This document shows, piece by piece, positions 17,064 to 26,331 of a stretch of DNA of 64,000 nucleotides. Made by a program: the position numbers and the translations under genes. How positions within the stretch are numbered: the stretch's first letter is position 1; the number at the start of each line of letters is the position of its first letter. The notes beneath the pieces are model-generated. The model saw only the letters and a list, made by a program, of their open reading frames with translations. It was not told where the DNA came from and did no database searches. Origin of the DNA: Candidatus Defluviibacillus avedoerensis (GTDB lineage Bacteria; Pseudomonadota; Gammaproteobacteria; Burkholderiales; Burkholderiaceae_C); assembly GCA_016703665.1 (NCBI GenBank), contig JADJBS010000001.1:124001-188000 (forward strand), read 5' to 3'.

Positions 17064-18347
17064 ATGAAGCGCGGTTTTTTCACCATCATGGCGGCGCAGT
17101 TTTTCAGCTCGCTGGCTGACAATGCGCTTTTTGTCGCTGCCGTCGAATTGATGCGCTCCGAGCGTGCGCCCGAGTGGCAGCAGGCGGTGCTGATCCCCAT
17201 GTTCGCCTTCTTTTATGTGACGCTGGCGCCGTTTGTGGGGGCTTTTGCGGACGCGCGGCCCAAAGGCCAGGTAATGTTCATCAGCAACGCCATCAAGGTC
17301 GTGGGGTGCCTGATGATGCTGTTTGGCGCACCGCCACTGGTGGCGTATGCGATTGTGGGCCTGGGCGCCGCAGCCTATTCCCCTGCCAAGTACGGCATCT
17401 TGACTGAGCTGCTGCCAGCCAGCCAGCTGGTCAAGGCCAATGGCTGGATTGAAGGCCTGACCATTGCCTCGATCATCCTGGGCATTCTGCTCGGCGGTCA
17501 GTTGGTGGGCCACGCGGTGGCCAGCCGCATGCTCGCATTTGACTTTCCGTTGATCGATACTGGCATTGACTCGGCGCCCGAATTCGCCATTGCGGTCTTG
17601 ATTGTGGTCTACGCCGTAGCGGCCTGGTTCAACACACGCATCCCCGACACAGGTGTGGAGATGCGCCCCATTCCCCCCAATCCCTTGGCCCTGTTACCAG
17701 ACTTCTGGTCTTGCAACAAACGCCTGTGGCAAGACAAGCTGGGGCAGATCTCGTTGTCTACCACCACGCTGTTCTGGGGCGTGGGGGGCAACCTCAAATA
17801 CATTGTGTTGGCCTGGGCCGCTGCGGCACTGGGCTACAGCACCACACAGGCAACCGCACTTCAGGGCGTGGTGTCGGTGGGTTTGGCCGTGGGTGCGGTG
17901 GTGGCATCGATGCGCATGCGGTTAGACATGGCCCCCAAGGTCATCCCGCTGGGCATGGCCATGGGTCTGATGTTGATCTTGCTAAACGTGATCACCAACG
18001 TCTGGGTGGCCGTGCCCTTCCTGATCTTTCTGGGCGGCTTGGCAGGTTTTTTGGTGGTGCCAATGAATGCGCTGCTGCAGCATCGTGGCCATAACCTGAT
18101 GGGCGCGGGCCGATCCATTGCCGTGCAAAACTTCAATGAACAGGCTTGCATTTTTGCGCTTGGCAGCTTCTACAGCCTGTCGATTGGCATGGGGTTGTCA
18201 TCGTTCAGCGCGATCATCGGCTTTGGCCTGATCATTGCCGGGCTGATGTTTGCCATCATGCGCTGGCATGACAGCAACTGCGTGAAGTTCAAGGACGAAG
18301 TAGACCACCTGCTGGAAATCGCCCGCAACGACAATCTTCACGGTTGA
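17064..18347 (+). CDS. lplT: Lysophospholipid transporter LplT (MFS family)
   Basis: A major-facilitator protein of 427 residues with about twelve hydrophobic helices. The N-terminal MKRGFFTIMAAQFFSSLADN, the loop YSPAKYGILTELLPASQLVKANGWIEG (given in part) and SCNKRLW match LplT, which flips lysophosphatidylethanolamine and lysophosphatidylglycerol inward for re-acylation. In Escherichia coli it is coupled to the acyltransferase Aas; no acyltransferase is next to it here. The stop codon overlaps the TTG start of the following DMT gene. Confidence 0.9.
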   Translation: MKRGFFTIMAAQFFSSLADNALFVAAVELMRSERAPEWQQAVLIPMFAFFYVTLAPFVGAFADARPKGQVMFISNAIKVVGCLMMLFGAPPLVAYAIVGLGAAAYSPAKYGILTELLPASQLVKANGWIEGLTIASIILGILLGGQLVGHAVASRMLAFDFPLIDTGIDSAPEFAIAVLIVVYAVAAWFNTRIPDTGVEMRPIPPNPLALLPDFWSCNKRLWQDKLGQISLSTTTLFWGVGGNLKYIVLAWAAAALGYSTTQATALQGVVSVGLAVGAVVASMRMRLDMAPKVIPLGMAMGLMLILLNVITNVWVAVPFLIFLGGLAGFLVVPMNALLQHRGHNLMGAGRSIAVQNFNEQACIFALGSFYSLSIGMGLSSFSAIIGFGLIIAGLMFAIMRWHDSNCVKFKDEVDHLLEIARNDNLHG

Positions 18348-19225
18348 CGTTTTTGCGGCGCCCCACATTCTTGCCTGTCCTGGCCCTGTGTTTCAACGCC
18401 CTGGTCTGGGGTGTTTCGTGGCTCCCATTTCGTGAGTTGAATTCCATGGGCGTGCATCCGCTGTGGGCCACTGGCATTGTTTTTGGTGTGGCCGTTCTGC
18501 TGGCGTGTGTGTGGCACCCGCAGGCCTGGCGCGGCCTGCTTACCTACCCTTGGCTGTGGGTGCTGATGGCCGCATCGGGTTTGTCCAACTTCAGCTTTAA
18601 CTGGGCCATGACCATTGGCGATGTGGTGCGGGTGGCACTGCTGTTTTACACCATGCCCGCGTGGTCGGTGTTGTTGGCGTGGTGGCTGCTTGGTGAACGG
18701 CCTACTCGCCAAACCTGGCTGCAACTGGTGCTGGCGCTCGCTGGCGTGTTGGTGGTGATGAAGACGCCTGATTCGCCCTGGCCCATTCCCGACAGTTTGG
18801 CCGATTGCCTGGCCTTGCTCGGTGGTTTTGCGTTTGCACTGACCAACTCTGTCATGCGTAAAGTGCCCGGCGCACACCCAGCCTCACGCGTTCTGGCCAT
18901 GTTCACGGGAGGGGCCACCGCGTCGTTGGTGGTTGGGTTTGTCACTTGGCAGCAAGGCCTGGTGCCCGGTATGCCCGCGCCAGATTGGCCCTGGGTGGTT
19001 TGGCTAACGGGGTTGACGCTGGCCTTTGTCGCTGGCAACCTTGCTTTTCAGTTTGGCGCCACCCGGCTGGGTGTGATGACGGCGTCGCTCATCATGTTGT
19101 CCGAACTGCTGTTTGCTGCGGTATCGTCTGCTTGGTGGGGTGCCTCTACGTTGACCTTGCGAACTCTGGCGGGTGGCAGTTTGATTGTGCTGGCCGCCGT
19201 GCTGGCCTCGAAAAAGCCAACTTAG
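18344..19225 (+). CDS. EamA/DMT-family permease (second copy)
   Basis: An integral membrane protein of 293 residues with two EamA repeats and about ten helices. The proposed start is TTG 18344, overlapping the lplT stop as TTGA, with a hydrophobic first helix (FLPVLALCFNALVWGVSW) directly after it. FYTMPAWSVLLAWWLLGERP and MLSELLFAAVSSAWWG are the equivalent repeat segments. The substrate is unknown. Coupling to lplT suggests co-expression, and glutathione peroxidase follows 32 bases later. Confidence 0.87.
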   Translation: MTFLRRPTFLPVLALCFNALVWGVSWLPFRELNSMGVHPLWATGIVFGVAVLLACVWHPQAWRGLLTYPWLWVLMAASGLSNFSFNWAMTIGDVVRVALLFYTMPAWSVLLAWWLLGERPTRQTWLQLVLALAGVLVVMKTPDSPWPIPDSLADCLALLGGFAFALTNSVMRKVPGAHPASRVLAMFTGGATASLVVGFVTWQQGLVPGMPAPDWPWVVWLTGLTLAFVAGNLAFQFGATRLGVMTASLIMLSELLFAAVSSAWWGASTLTLRTLAGGSLIVLAAVLASKKPT

Positions 19226-19257
19226 CCCCCAGATACCCCGATCAACTAGGAGTCTGC

Positions 19258-19749
19258 ATGAAAACCGTTTACGACTTTGAGGCACTGGACATCTCGGGTA
19301 AACCCGTCAAGCTGGACAAATTCAAGGGCAAGGCCATGCTGGTGGTCAACACCGCCAGCGCCTGCGGCTTCACCCCCCAGTTTGCGGGGCTGGAGGCACT
19401 GCACAAGCAGTTTGGCGACCAGGGCTTGGTGGTGCTTGGCTTTCCGTGCAACCAGCTTGGGGCGCAGGACAAAGGCAGCAATGACGAGATCAGCAGCTTT
19501 TGCCAGTTGAACTACGGCGTGAGCTTCCCCATGATGGGCAAGATCGACGTCAACGGAGCCGAGGCTCACCCGCTGTTTCGCTGGCTGACGGCAGAAGCCC
19601 CCGGCTTTTTAGGCAGCAAGGCCATTAAATGGAACTTCACCAAATTCCTGATCGGCAAAGAGGGTCAGGTGGTCAAACGCTACGCCCCGCAGGACAAGCC
19701 TGAGGGCATGGCCAAGGACATTGCCGCGGCGCTGGCTGCATCGGCTTAG
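19258..19749 (+). CDS. Glutathione peroxidase family thiol peroxidase
   Basis: A thioredoxin-fold peroxidase of 163 residues that reduces hydroperoxides. The active-site cysteine is in NTASACGFTPQF (cysteine rather than selenocysteine), followed by the glutamine/tryptophan region VLGFPCNQLGAQ and KWNFTKFLIG; FPCNQ supplies the second conserved cysteine used as resolving residue in many bacterial members. The start ATG 19258 follows AGGAG at 19249-19253. No signal peptide is present. Its end overlaps glcF on the other strand by 4 bases. Confidence 0.94.
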   Translation: MKTVYDFEALDISGKPVKLDKFKGKAMLVVNTASACGFTPQFAGLEALHKQFGDQGLVVLGFPCNQLGAQDKGSNDEISSFCQLNYGVSFPMMGKIDVNGAEAHPLFRWLTAEAPGFLGSKAIKWNFTKFLIGKEGQVVKRYAPQDKPEGMAKDIAAALAASA

Positions 19750-20978
19750 CGCAAAGCCTCGTCCAACACCTCCACCCAGTGCCGCACGGGAGTGGTGGTG
19801 CCGCTTTGCAGGTGGGTAATGCAACCGATGTTGGCCGACACAATGGTCGAGGCATTGACCTCGGCCAGTACCTCTAGCTTGCGGTCACGCAAAGTCGTGG
19901 CGATCTCAGGGTTCATCACAGAATAAGTACCGGCGGAGCCGCAGCACAAGTGGGCATCGCGGCAAGCGGTTTGAATCTCGAAGCCCAGGGCCGTCAAACC
20001 CGCCTCTACACCGCCTTTGAGCTTTTGACCATGCTGCAAGGTGCAGGGCGGGTGATAGGCCAGCTTATCCACCTTGTGTTGGAGTTTGGGTTGCAGATGC
20101 TGCACTAAGGCGGGCAGCAGTTCGCTCAGGTCACGGGTAAGTTCGCTGACACGCTTGGCCTTGGCCTCGTACAGAGGGTCTCCGGCCAGGATGTGGCCGT
20201 AGTCTTTGACCATGGCGCCACAGCCTGAAACGTTCATCACGATGGCTTCAACGCCTTGGCCATCGGTGGGTTCGATGTACGGCCACCAGGCGTCGATGTT
20301 GTTGCGCATGTTGGCGATGCCACCGGTCTGATCGTTCAGGTGGTATTTGACGGCGCCGCAGCAGCCTTCGCCTTGGGCCAGCACGGTCTGAATACCTGCC
20401 GCGTCCAACACGCGGGCCGTGGCAAAGTTGATGTTCGGCATCATCGCAGGCTGAACGCAGCCTGCCAGCATCAGCACCTTGCGCGCATGCGTGGCCGTGG
20501 GCCATTGGCCTTTGTTTTGCGGGGCGGGCACCTTGGCTTTGAGGCTGGCGGGCAGCAGTTCGCGTACCAGTTGGCCCATCTTCATGGCGGGGGCAAACAG
20601 GGGTGACGGCAGGCCTTCCTTTAGCGCCCAGCGCAGCACATTTTCGCCCATGGGGCGGGGCACTTTGGCATCGACGAGCTTGCGGCCAATGTCCACCAAA
20701 TGGCCGTACTGCACGCCGCTGGGGCAGGTGGTCTCGCAGTTGCGGCAGGTCAGGCAGCGGTCCAGGTGCAGCTGCGTCTTGCGCGTGGGCTGGGCGCCTT
20801 CCAGTACCTGCTTCATCAGGTAGATGCGGCCGCGCGGGCCGTCCAGCTCGTCACCCAGCAGTTGGTAGGTGGGGCAGGTGGCGGTGCAAAAACCGCAATG
20901 CACGCATTTGCGCAGGATGGCTTCGGCGGCCTGACCGTCAGCGGTGCCTTGGTATTCGGGGCTTAGATTGGTTTGCAT
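19746..20978 (-). CDS. glcF: Glycolate oxidase iron-sulfur subunit GlcF
   Basis: GlcF carries electrons from the flavin subunits of glycolate oxidase. The protein has 410 residues with two 4Fe-4S ferredoxin motifs in the N-terminal quarter (CVHCGFCTATCP and CLTCRNCETTCP) and two CCG-type cysteine domains (GCVQPAMMPN...GCCGA and HPPCTLQHG...LCCGSAGTYS). It starts 2 bases after glcE, so the two are coupled. The usual glcD partner is not adjacent; the upstream gene is instead an SMP-30 lactonase followed by a TTT transporter. Confidence 0.95.
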   Translation of the reverse strand: MQTNLSPEYQGTADGQAAEAILRKCVHCGFCTATCPTYQLLGDELDGPRGRIYLMKQVLEGAQPTRKTQLHLDRCLTCRNCETTCPSGVQYGHLVDIGRKLVDAKVPRPMGENVLRWALKEGLPSPLFAPAMKMGQLVRELLPASLKAKVPAPQNKGQWPTATHARKVLMLAGCVQPAMMPNINFATARVLDAAGIQTVLAQGEGCCGAVKYHLNDQTGGIANMRNNIDAWWPYIEPTDGQGVEAIVMNVSGCGAMVKDYGHILAGDPLYEAKAKRVSELTRDLSELLPALVQHLQPKLQHKVDKLAYHPPCTLQHGQKLKGGVEAGLTALGFEIQTACRDAHLCCGSAGTYSVMNPEIATTLRDRKLEVLAEVNASTIVSANIGCITHLQSGTTTPVRHWVEVLDEALR

Positions 20979-20980
20979 CT

Positions 20981-22138
20981 CTACAGCCCTTGGTACAGGC
21001 GGCCAGGATTAAAAATACCTGCTGGGTCAAATTCGCTCTTCAGCTGACGATGGATGCGGTCCAGCGGGCTTTGCAGGGGTGTGAATCTGTCAAAAACCTG
21101 GGGTTGGCACGTTTCATGTGCATTGTTAGCTATGAAAATAGAAGCATGACCGCCCGCCTGGGCGGCTACCTGCTGGATTTGGGTGGCAGCCGCTAGTGGT
21201 GCCCACAGCCAGCGTTGCGCACCGTGCCATTCAATGAACATGTCATAGGGCAAATCGAGCACTGGGGCAGTTTGCGCGACACTCAGGCGCCACAGCACGG
21301 CATCTGAGCTGACGGGTTGGGTAAAGAAGGGTAGCTTCAAGTCGCGGCACAACCGCCAATCAGGCACTGCCTGGGCAGGGTCCATGCGGCTCCCGTGCGC
21401 GCCGGCTGGCATGTCACCCAGCATCCTGCCGCAGGCTGCCTCCACGGCCGCTGCCGCGCCGCGCAGGCGAACAAACAGCAACTCCTTACCGCGGTCTGTC
21501 GTGTCTTTGACCCAGCAGCTGGCATTGATGGGCAAGGGCTGGCCACCCCAGCGGTGCAATTGCGCCAAGGCCTCGGCTTGTGCCACCTGCCAGACCAGTG
21601 TGGCCTCGGCAGTGGGCAAGGGCATGACCTTCAGCGAGACCTCTACCAGCAAGCCCAAAGTGCCCATGGCCCCGACCATGACGCGGCTGACGTCATAGCC
21701 CGCCACGTTCTTGATGACCTGGCCGCCAAACTGCAGTATCTCGGCCCGCCCATTGATCATTTTGACGCCGAGCACATGGTCGCGGACGGACCCAACGGTG
21801 GCGCGCGCCGGACCAGACAGACCCGCCGCCACCATGCCGCCCACGGTGGATTGTCCAGTCGTTCCAAAGCGAGGGGGTTCAAACGGCAGGTATTGGCCTT
21901 GGGCAGCGAGGGCGGCCTCCAGTTCATCCAGTGGTGTGCCTGCCATGGCCGTCACGACCAGTTCACTGGGTTCGTAACTCACAATGCCGCTGAAGGCCCG
22001 AGTTTCCAGGGTCTCACCAACGGTGGCGTGGCCATAGAAATCTTTGCTCCCACCACCACGGATGCGCAGCGGCGTTTTGGAGGCTGCCGCTGCGCGAATG
22101 CGCTCGGTCAGGGCGGACAGTTGGGTTGAAAAATCCAT
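20981..22138 (-). CDS. glcE: Glycolate oxidase FAD-binding subunit GlcE
   Basis: GlcE is the shorter FAD-binding subunit of glycolate oxidase, with 385 residues. The PCMH-type FAD domain has LRIRGGGSKDFYG, GTTGQSTVGGMVAAGLSGP, VRDHVLGVKMINGRAE and SRVMVGAMGTLGLL. The C-terminal part ends with the characteristic FNPGRLYQGL. Around plus-strand 21124-21147 the reading frame carries a GTTAGCTATGAAAATAGAAG stretch (encoding SIFIANN) resembling an interspersed repeat. It precedes glcF by 2 bases and follows SMP-30 by 73. Confidence 0.94.
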   Translation of the reverse strand: MDFSTQLSALTERIRAAAASKTPLRIRGGGSKDFYGHATVGETLETRAFSGIVSYEPSELVVTAMAGTPLDELEAALAAQGQYLPFEPPRFGTTGQSTVGGMVAAGLSGPARATVGSVRDHVLGVKMINGRAEILQFGGQVIKNVAGYDVSRVMVGAMGTLGLLVEVSLKVMPLPTAEATLVWQVAQAEALAQLHRWGGQPLPINASCWVKDTTDRGKELLFVRLRGAAAAVEAACGRMLGDMPAGAHGSRMDPAQAVPDWRLCRDLKLPFFTQPVSSDAVLWRLSVAQTAPVLDLPYDMFIEWHGAQRWLWAPLAAATQIQQVAAQAGGHASIFIANNAHETCQPQVFDRFTPLQSPLDRIHRQLKSEFDPAGIFNPGRLYQGL

Positions 22139-22211
22139 AGCTGCCGATGGTAATGCCCCTCAGCAAGCTGTGCACATGAAGTTTTTGAATCGACAGCGTG
22201 CCGGAATTTTG

Positions 22212-23144
22212 TCAGTCGCAAAACAGATTGACTGGTAAGCCCGGCACATCTACTCGGGTAAAGAATACGCAACCCGAATGAGGAAACGCCGCCAACTCTG
22301 CAGCGCCGCGCCCGTGCGACGCGCTGGTAAAGTAAAGCGTCTTCAGGTCATCCCCGCCAAAACAGGGCATGGTGGGACACAAAACGGGGGTTCGCAGTTC
22401 AGCCAACTGCTCGCCCGTGGGAGATAGTTTGAGGATACGCCCCCCCTCATACATGGCAACCCAGTAGTTGCCCTGCACATCGACCGCTGCACCATCGGGG
22501 CGCCCACCGTAGGGTTCAGAACCATGGCCATACCGCCAGCCTTCAGGCTTGGGCGCAAACTGGGCAAAAGTTCGGACTTGGCTCATCACATTGGCGTCGG
22601 CCTGCCAGTCCCAGGCACGGATGCAATGGCTTTTGGTATCAGTCCAATAGACCGTACTGGCGTCCGGTGACCAAGCCAATCCGTTGGCCACGGTCGCACC
22701 ATCAGCCATCGTTCTAATGATGACATCACCACCGGCGCAGGCCTCAAGCGAAAAGAGTTGGCCCAAAGCTTGATCGCGTGGCTCGTACATCGTTCCGGCC
22801 CAAAAGCGTCCATGAGGGTCGCACTTGCCATCGTTGAAGCGAGTGGTATTGGCATCGTGCTCAAAGCGATGAATCCGCTCGAGTGGCCCCTTCCACTGTG
22901 AGGCGCGATAGACGGTATTGCGCAGGGCAATGACCAGTCCGCCGCTGGCGGCGGGTGCGATGCAGCCGGGGTTCTCTGGCAAGTCCCAGCGCTCAGTGTC
23001 GCCCGTATAACCGTTTGCTCGGTAGATGCATTTGCCGTCGATGTCTACCCAGTAGAGGCTTTGCTCGACTGGATGCCAGAAAGGTGACTCGCCCAGTGCA
23101 CAGACCTGGGGGCCGAACCGTGTCCAACGGGACTTGGTATCCAT
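22212..23144 (-). CDS. SMP-30/gluconolactonase/LRE-family protein
   Basis: A six-bladed beta-propeller hydrolase of 310 residues, of the family that opens aldonolactones with a divalent metal. The metal-binding glutamate is in ALGESPFWHP, with WVDIDGKCIYR, GRFWAGTMYEP, NGLAWSPDASTVYWTD (the conserved Asn/Asp ligands) and CFGGDDLKTLYFTSA. It lies 23 bases after tctA and 73 before glcE, so it seems to belong to a transport and catabolic operon; this suggests that the transported solute is a lactone-forming sugar acid, an inference from position only. Confidence 0.92.
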   Translation of the reverse strand: MDTKSRWTRFGPQVCALGESPFWHPVEQSLYWVDIDGKCIYRANGYTGDTERWDLPENPGCIAPAASGGLVIALRNTVYRASQWKGPLERIHRFEHDANTTRFNDGKCDPHGRFWAGTMYEPRDQALGQLFSLEACAGGDVIIRTMADGATVANGLAWSPDASTVYWTDTKSHCIRAWDWQADANVMSQVRTFAQFAPKPEGWRYGHGSEPYGGRPDGAAVDVQGNYWVAMYEGGRILKLSPTGEQLAELRTPVLCPTMPCFGGDDLKTLYFTSASHGRGAAELAAFPHSGCVFFTRVDVPGLPVNLFCD

Positions 23145-23167
23145 GCGCTGTTGACTTCAGAACTCTG

Positions 23168-24654
23168 TCAGTTTGACTCGCGGCGCGCCCGAAGAATTCG
23201 AGGGACGATGAGAATCAGCAAAATGACGACCATCAAACCCAAAGACAGCGGGCGCTCCAGGAAGATGCTCCATTTGCCTTCACCAATCGACAGGGCGTTG
23301 CGCATCTGTGCTTCCGCCAGCGGCCCAAGAATCATGCCCACAACCACAGGTGCGGTCGGAAAATCAAAGCGGCGCATCACCACACCCAGCAGGCCGATGC
23401 CATATAGCAACACCAGGTCAAACGCACTTTGGCGCATGCCGTACACACCGACGGTGGCAAAAATCAAGATGCCCGCGTAGAGCTGGGGTTTTGGAATTTT
23501 GAGCAGCTTGACCCACAGCCCCACCAGGGGAAGATTCAAAATCAACAGCATCACGTTGCCGATGTAAAGCGAGGCAATGAGCGCCCAAACCAGATTGGCA
23601 TTGGTGTCAAACAACTGTGGCCCAGGCTGGATTCCATAGTTCTGGAATGCGCCGAGAAGAATGGCTGCGGTGTTGGACGTGGGGATACCCAGCGTCAGCA
23701 ACGGAATCAGGGTGGCGGTGATGGCCGAATTGTTGGCGGCCTCCGGTCCGGCCACGCCCTCGATGGCGCCAGTGGTCCCAAATTCTTCTTTGTGTTTGGA
23801 AAGTTTCTTTTCAGTGGCATAGCTCAAAAAGGTAGGTATTTCACTGCCCCCCGCCGGAATGGTGCCAAATGGAAACCCGATGAAGGTAGCACGCAACCAG
23901 GCCGGAATAGAGCGCTTCCACTCTTCCTTGGTCATGTGAACTTTGCTGAGCTTGTTCTGGGTTTCGGCGGTTTTGCCTTCATACAAAACGTTGTACAACG
24001 CCTCCCCACAGCAAACAAGCCGACGGCGATCAGCACCACCTCAAGCCCGTCCATCAACTCGGGCACACCGCCGGTATAACGCGCGACGCCGGTGAGCTGG
24101 TCCATGCCCACCAGCCCCAGTGCCAGCCCAATAAAGAGTGCTGTGAGGCCACGCAGTGCACTGGCGCCCAGCACCGCGCTCACCGTGGTAAAGGCCAGCA
24201 CCATGAGCATGAAATATTCGGGTGGGCCGAGCCGAACCGCATACTCGGCCACGATCGGCGCAAATACCGTTACCAGTACAGTGGCAATGGTGCCTGCCAC
24301 AAAGGAGCCAATGGCCGCCGTGGCTAAAGCAGCCCCCGCCCGCCCATTCTTGGCCATTTTGTTGCCCTCCATGGCGGTCACCATGGACCCCGCCTCGCCG
24401 GGGGTATTAAGCAAAATCGAGGTGGTGGAGCCACCGTACATGGCCCCGTAATAAATACCGGCAAAGAAAATCATCGACGCGGTAGGTTCGACCTTGACGG
24501 TGATGGGCAGCAGCATGGCTACTGCCGTAGCAGGACCAATGCCGGGCAACACCCCGATGGCCGTACCGATGGTGCAGCCTAACAGCGCCCACAGCAGATT
24601 GATCGGTGTGCCCGCTGTGGCAAAGCCTTGAAGTAACAGGTTCCAGGTATCCAT
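23168..24654 (-). pseudogene. TctA-family large subunit of tripartite tricarboxylate transporter, one-base frameshift
   Basis: TctA is the main membrane subunit (about twelve helices) of TTT carriers. Read across the break the product has about 495 residues, the normal length. The N-terminal frame runs from ATG 24654 (TGATG overlap with tctB) through GTAIGVLPGIGPATAVAML, the YGGSTTSILLNTPGE signature and GLEVVLIAVGLFAVG, then falls into nonsense. The second frame takes over with EALYNVLYEGKT and continues through EIPTFLSYATEKKLSKH and GVAGPEAANNSA to 23168. The switch is at a C4 run (plus strand 24004-24007); one more base would restore the frame. Either a real mutation or a sequencing error. 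Confidence 0.88.
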
Positions 24655-25148
24655 CACAACCATCCAGTCTGTGTGAGGCCTGGCAGGTTGATCGCCAGAA
24701 GCTGGGTGAACAGCCAGAAAACTGGCGCAGCGATGGCCGCACCGACAGCATAGTCAACCACCCAAGCCTTTGCGCTGAAATCGCGGCGTCCCTCGGCAAT
24801 CTTGAAGCCACGAACTGCCAGCATGAAACACAGGGCGCAACTCAAAATGAATCCGATGGTGGTAATTAAGGCCGCGTTGAGCAAAATACCAGCTGACACC
24901 CACAGAAAGGCGGGCCAGTCACCCCTGTCGGCACCCGACGGGTCTTCCAGATAGCGAAAGCCACCGCGATGCGCCTCGCGGAACAGCAGAACGCCACAAA
25001 TCATCAGGGCGATGGAGACCACCCAGGGTAGGAAGTTGGGCCCGACACCTGCGTAGCCAGCGTCTGACTTGATCGGGATGGCCCCAACCGCGTACAGAAC
25101 GCCCACCCCCAGCGTGCCTAGCCCCACCAGTGAGTGGGTGGCTTTCAT
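24654..25148 (-). CDS. TctB-family small membrane subunit of TTT transporter
   Basis: A small inner-membrane protein of 164 residues with four hydrophobic helices (around residues 5-23, 38-56, 80-105 and 130-150), the arrangement of TctB subunits, which are poorly conserved in sequence. The assignment rests on size, topology, the GPNFLPWVV segment and position between the TctC-type receptor and TctA. The stop overlaps the tctA start by one base. Confidence 0.88.
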   Translation of the reverse strand: MKATHSLVGLGTLGVGVLYAVGAIPIKSDAGYAGVGPNFLPWVVSIALMICGVLLFREAHRGGFRYLEDPSGADRGDWPAFLWVSAGILLNAALITTIGFILSCALCFMLAVRGFKIAEGRRDFSAKAWVVDYAVGAAIAAPVFWLFTQLLAINLPGLTQTGWL

Positions 25149-25173
25149 ATGGCTGTCTCCTCGATTATTCTGA

Positions 25174-26133
25174 TCAAATCATGCCGGACTTGACCATCAC
25201 GGCGCGCAGGCTGGCGAATTCGTTATCAACGAAGTTGTCGAATTCGGGGCCAGTCATCAGTGCAGAAGTCCAGCCGTTCTTTTCGAGGGCTTCAGCCCAC
25301 GCCTTGGACTTGGTGGCCTGAATGATCAGCGCCGTCAGTGCCTTGCGCTGCTCAGGGGTAATGCCCGCTGCGCCATACACTCCGCGCCAGTTACCGATGA
25401 CAACATTCACTCCCTGCTCTTTGAGGGTGGGCACGTCAATGCCCTTGAGCCGTGCGTCAGATGTCACACCAATGGGCTTCATCTTGCCGGTCTTGATGTA
25501 TTCGGCAAACTCACTGTAGCCACTGCCACCCACGGTGACGTTGCCACCCAAGATAGCGGCTGTTGCCTCACCACCGCCACGGAAAGCAACGTAGTTGATA
25601 CGGGCAGGATCCACGCCGACCTCACGGGCAATCATGGCAGCAGCAATGTGCTCGGTGGATCCGCGAGAGCCACCACCCCATTTAACACTGCCTGGGTCTT
25701 TCTTCATCTGGGCGATCACATCTGCCATGGTCTTGTAAGGCGAATTGGCCGGCAGGACAAAAACGTTGTATTCGCTGGTCAGGCGAGCAATGGGGGTCGC
25801 CTGGTTCAGGGAAACCGGTGGCTTGCCTGTAATGATACCCCCCAGCATGACAGCACCCATTACCATCAATGCGTTGGCATCGCCCTTGTTCCCGTTGACA
25901 AACTGCGCAAGACCAATCACGCCAGCTGCCCCGCCCTTGTTGTCGTAAGACACCGATGCGGCTGCGCCAGATTCGGTCAGTGCTTTGCCCAGGGCACGGC
26001 CTGTGCTGTCCCATCCACCACCAGGGTTGGCTGGGATCATCATTTTGAGGGCAGCAGCGGCCTGGGCGCTCAAGGGCAATGCCCCGACTGCAGCTAAGGC
26101 CGCCAGGGATTTCAGGAATTCGTCACGACGCAT
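25174..26133 (-). CDS. TctC/Bug-type periplasmic receptor of the TTT transporter
   Basis: The first gene of the TTT operon; it encodes a periplasmic binding protein of about 319 residues. From ATG 26133 the signal peptide is MRRDEFLKSLAALAAVG and cleavage is likely after LSAQAAA. MMIPANPGGGWDSTGRALG, SVSYDNKGGAAGVIGL and KWGGGSRGSTEHIAAAM are receptor motifs of the subgroup usually coupled to tctBA. The operon context with SMP-30 and GlcEF suggests an organic or sugar acid ligand. It is followed 25 bases later by tctB. Confidence 0.92.
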   Translation of the reverse strand: MRRDEFLKSLAALAAVGALPLSAQAAAALKMMIPANPGGGWDSTGRALGKALTESGAAASVSYDNKGGAAGVIGLAQFVNGNKGDANALMVMGAVMLGGIITGKPPVSLNQATPIARLTSEYNVFVLPANSPYKTMADVIAQMKKDPGSVKWGGGSRGSTEHIAAAMIAREVGVDPARINYVAFRGGGEATAAILGGNVTVGGSGYSEFAEYIKTGKMKPIGVTSDARLKGIDVPTLKEQGVNVVIGNWRGVYGAAGITPEQRKALTALIIQATKSKAWAEALEKNGWTSALMTGPEFDNFVDNEFASLRAVMVKSGMI

Positions 26134-26257
26134 ACAAGTCTCCAATTCAAGTGGCTAGGTAAAGAAACAGCCTCGTTATCATGCGCTCGCTAACTGTCAA
26201 AGTGCTGTCGCATTTCACTAGGGTTAATGCTGATGTTTCGTCCACCAGGCAATGGGC

Positions 26258-26288
26258 AAAAAAAAAGGGTCTGCATTGCTGCAGACCC
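26258..26288 (-). terminator. Rho-independent terminator of the amtB operon
   Basis: On the minus strand a 9-base-pair stem (GGGTCTGCA / TGCAGACCC, plus positions 26280-26288 and 26267-26275) with a four-base loop is followed directly by nine U (plus A9, 26258-26266). It lies 44 bases beyond the amtB stop and separates that operon from tctC. Confidence 0.93.
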
Positions 26289-26331
26289 AAGTCTTAAGGA
26301 GACACTCGCGTTATTCGGAAAATCTCAGTGA

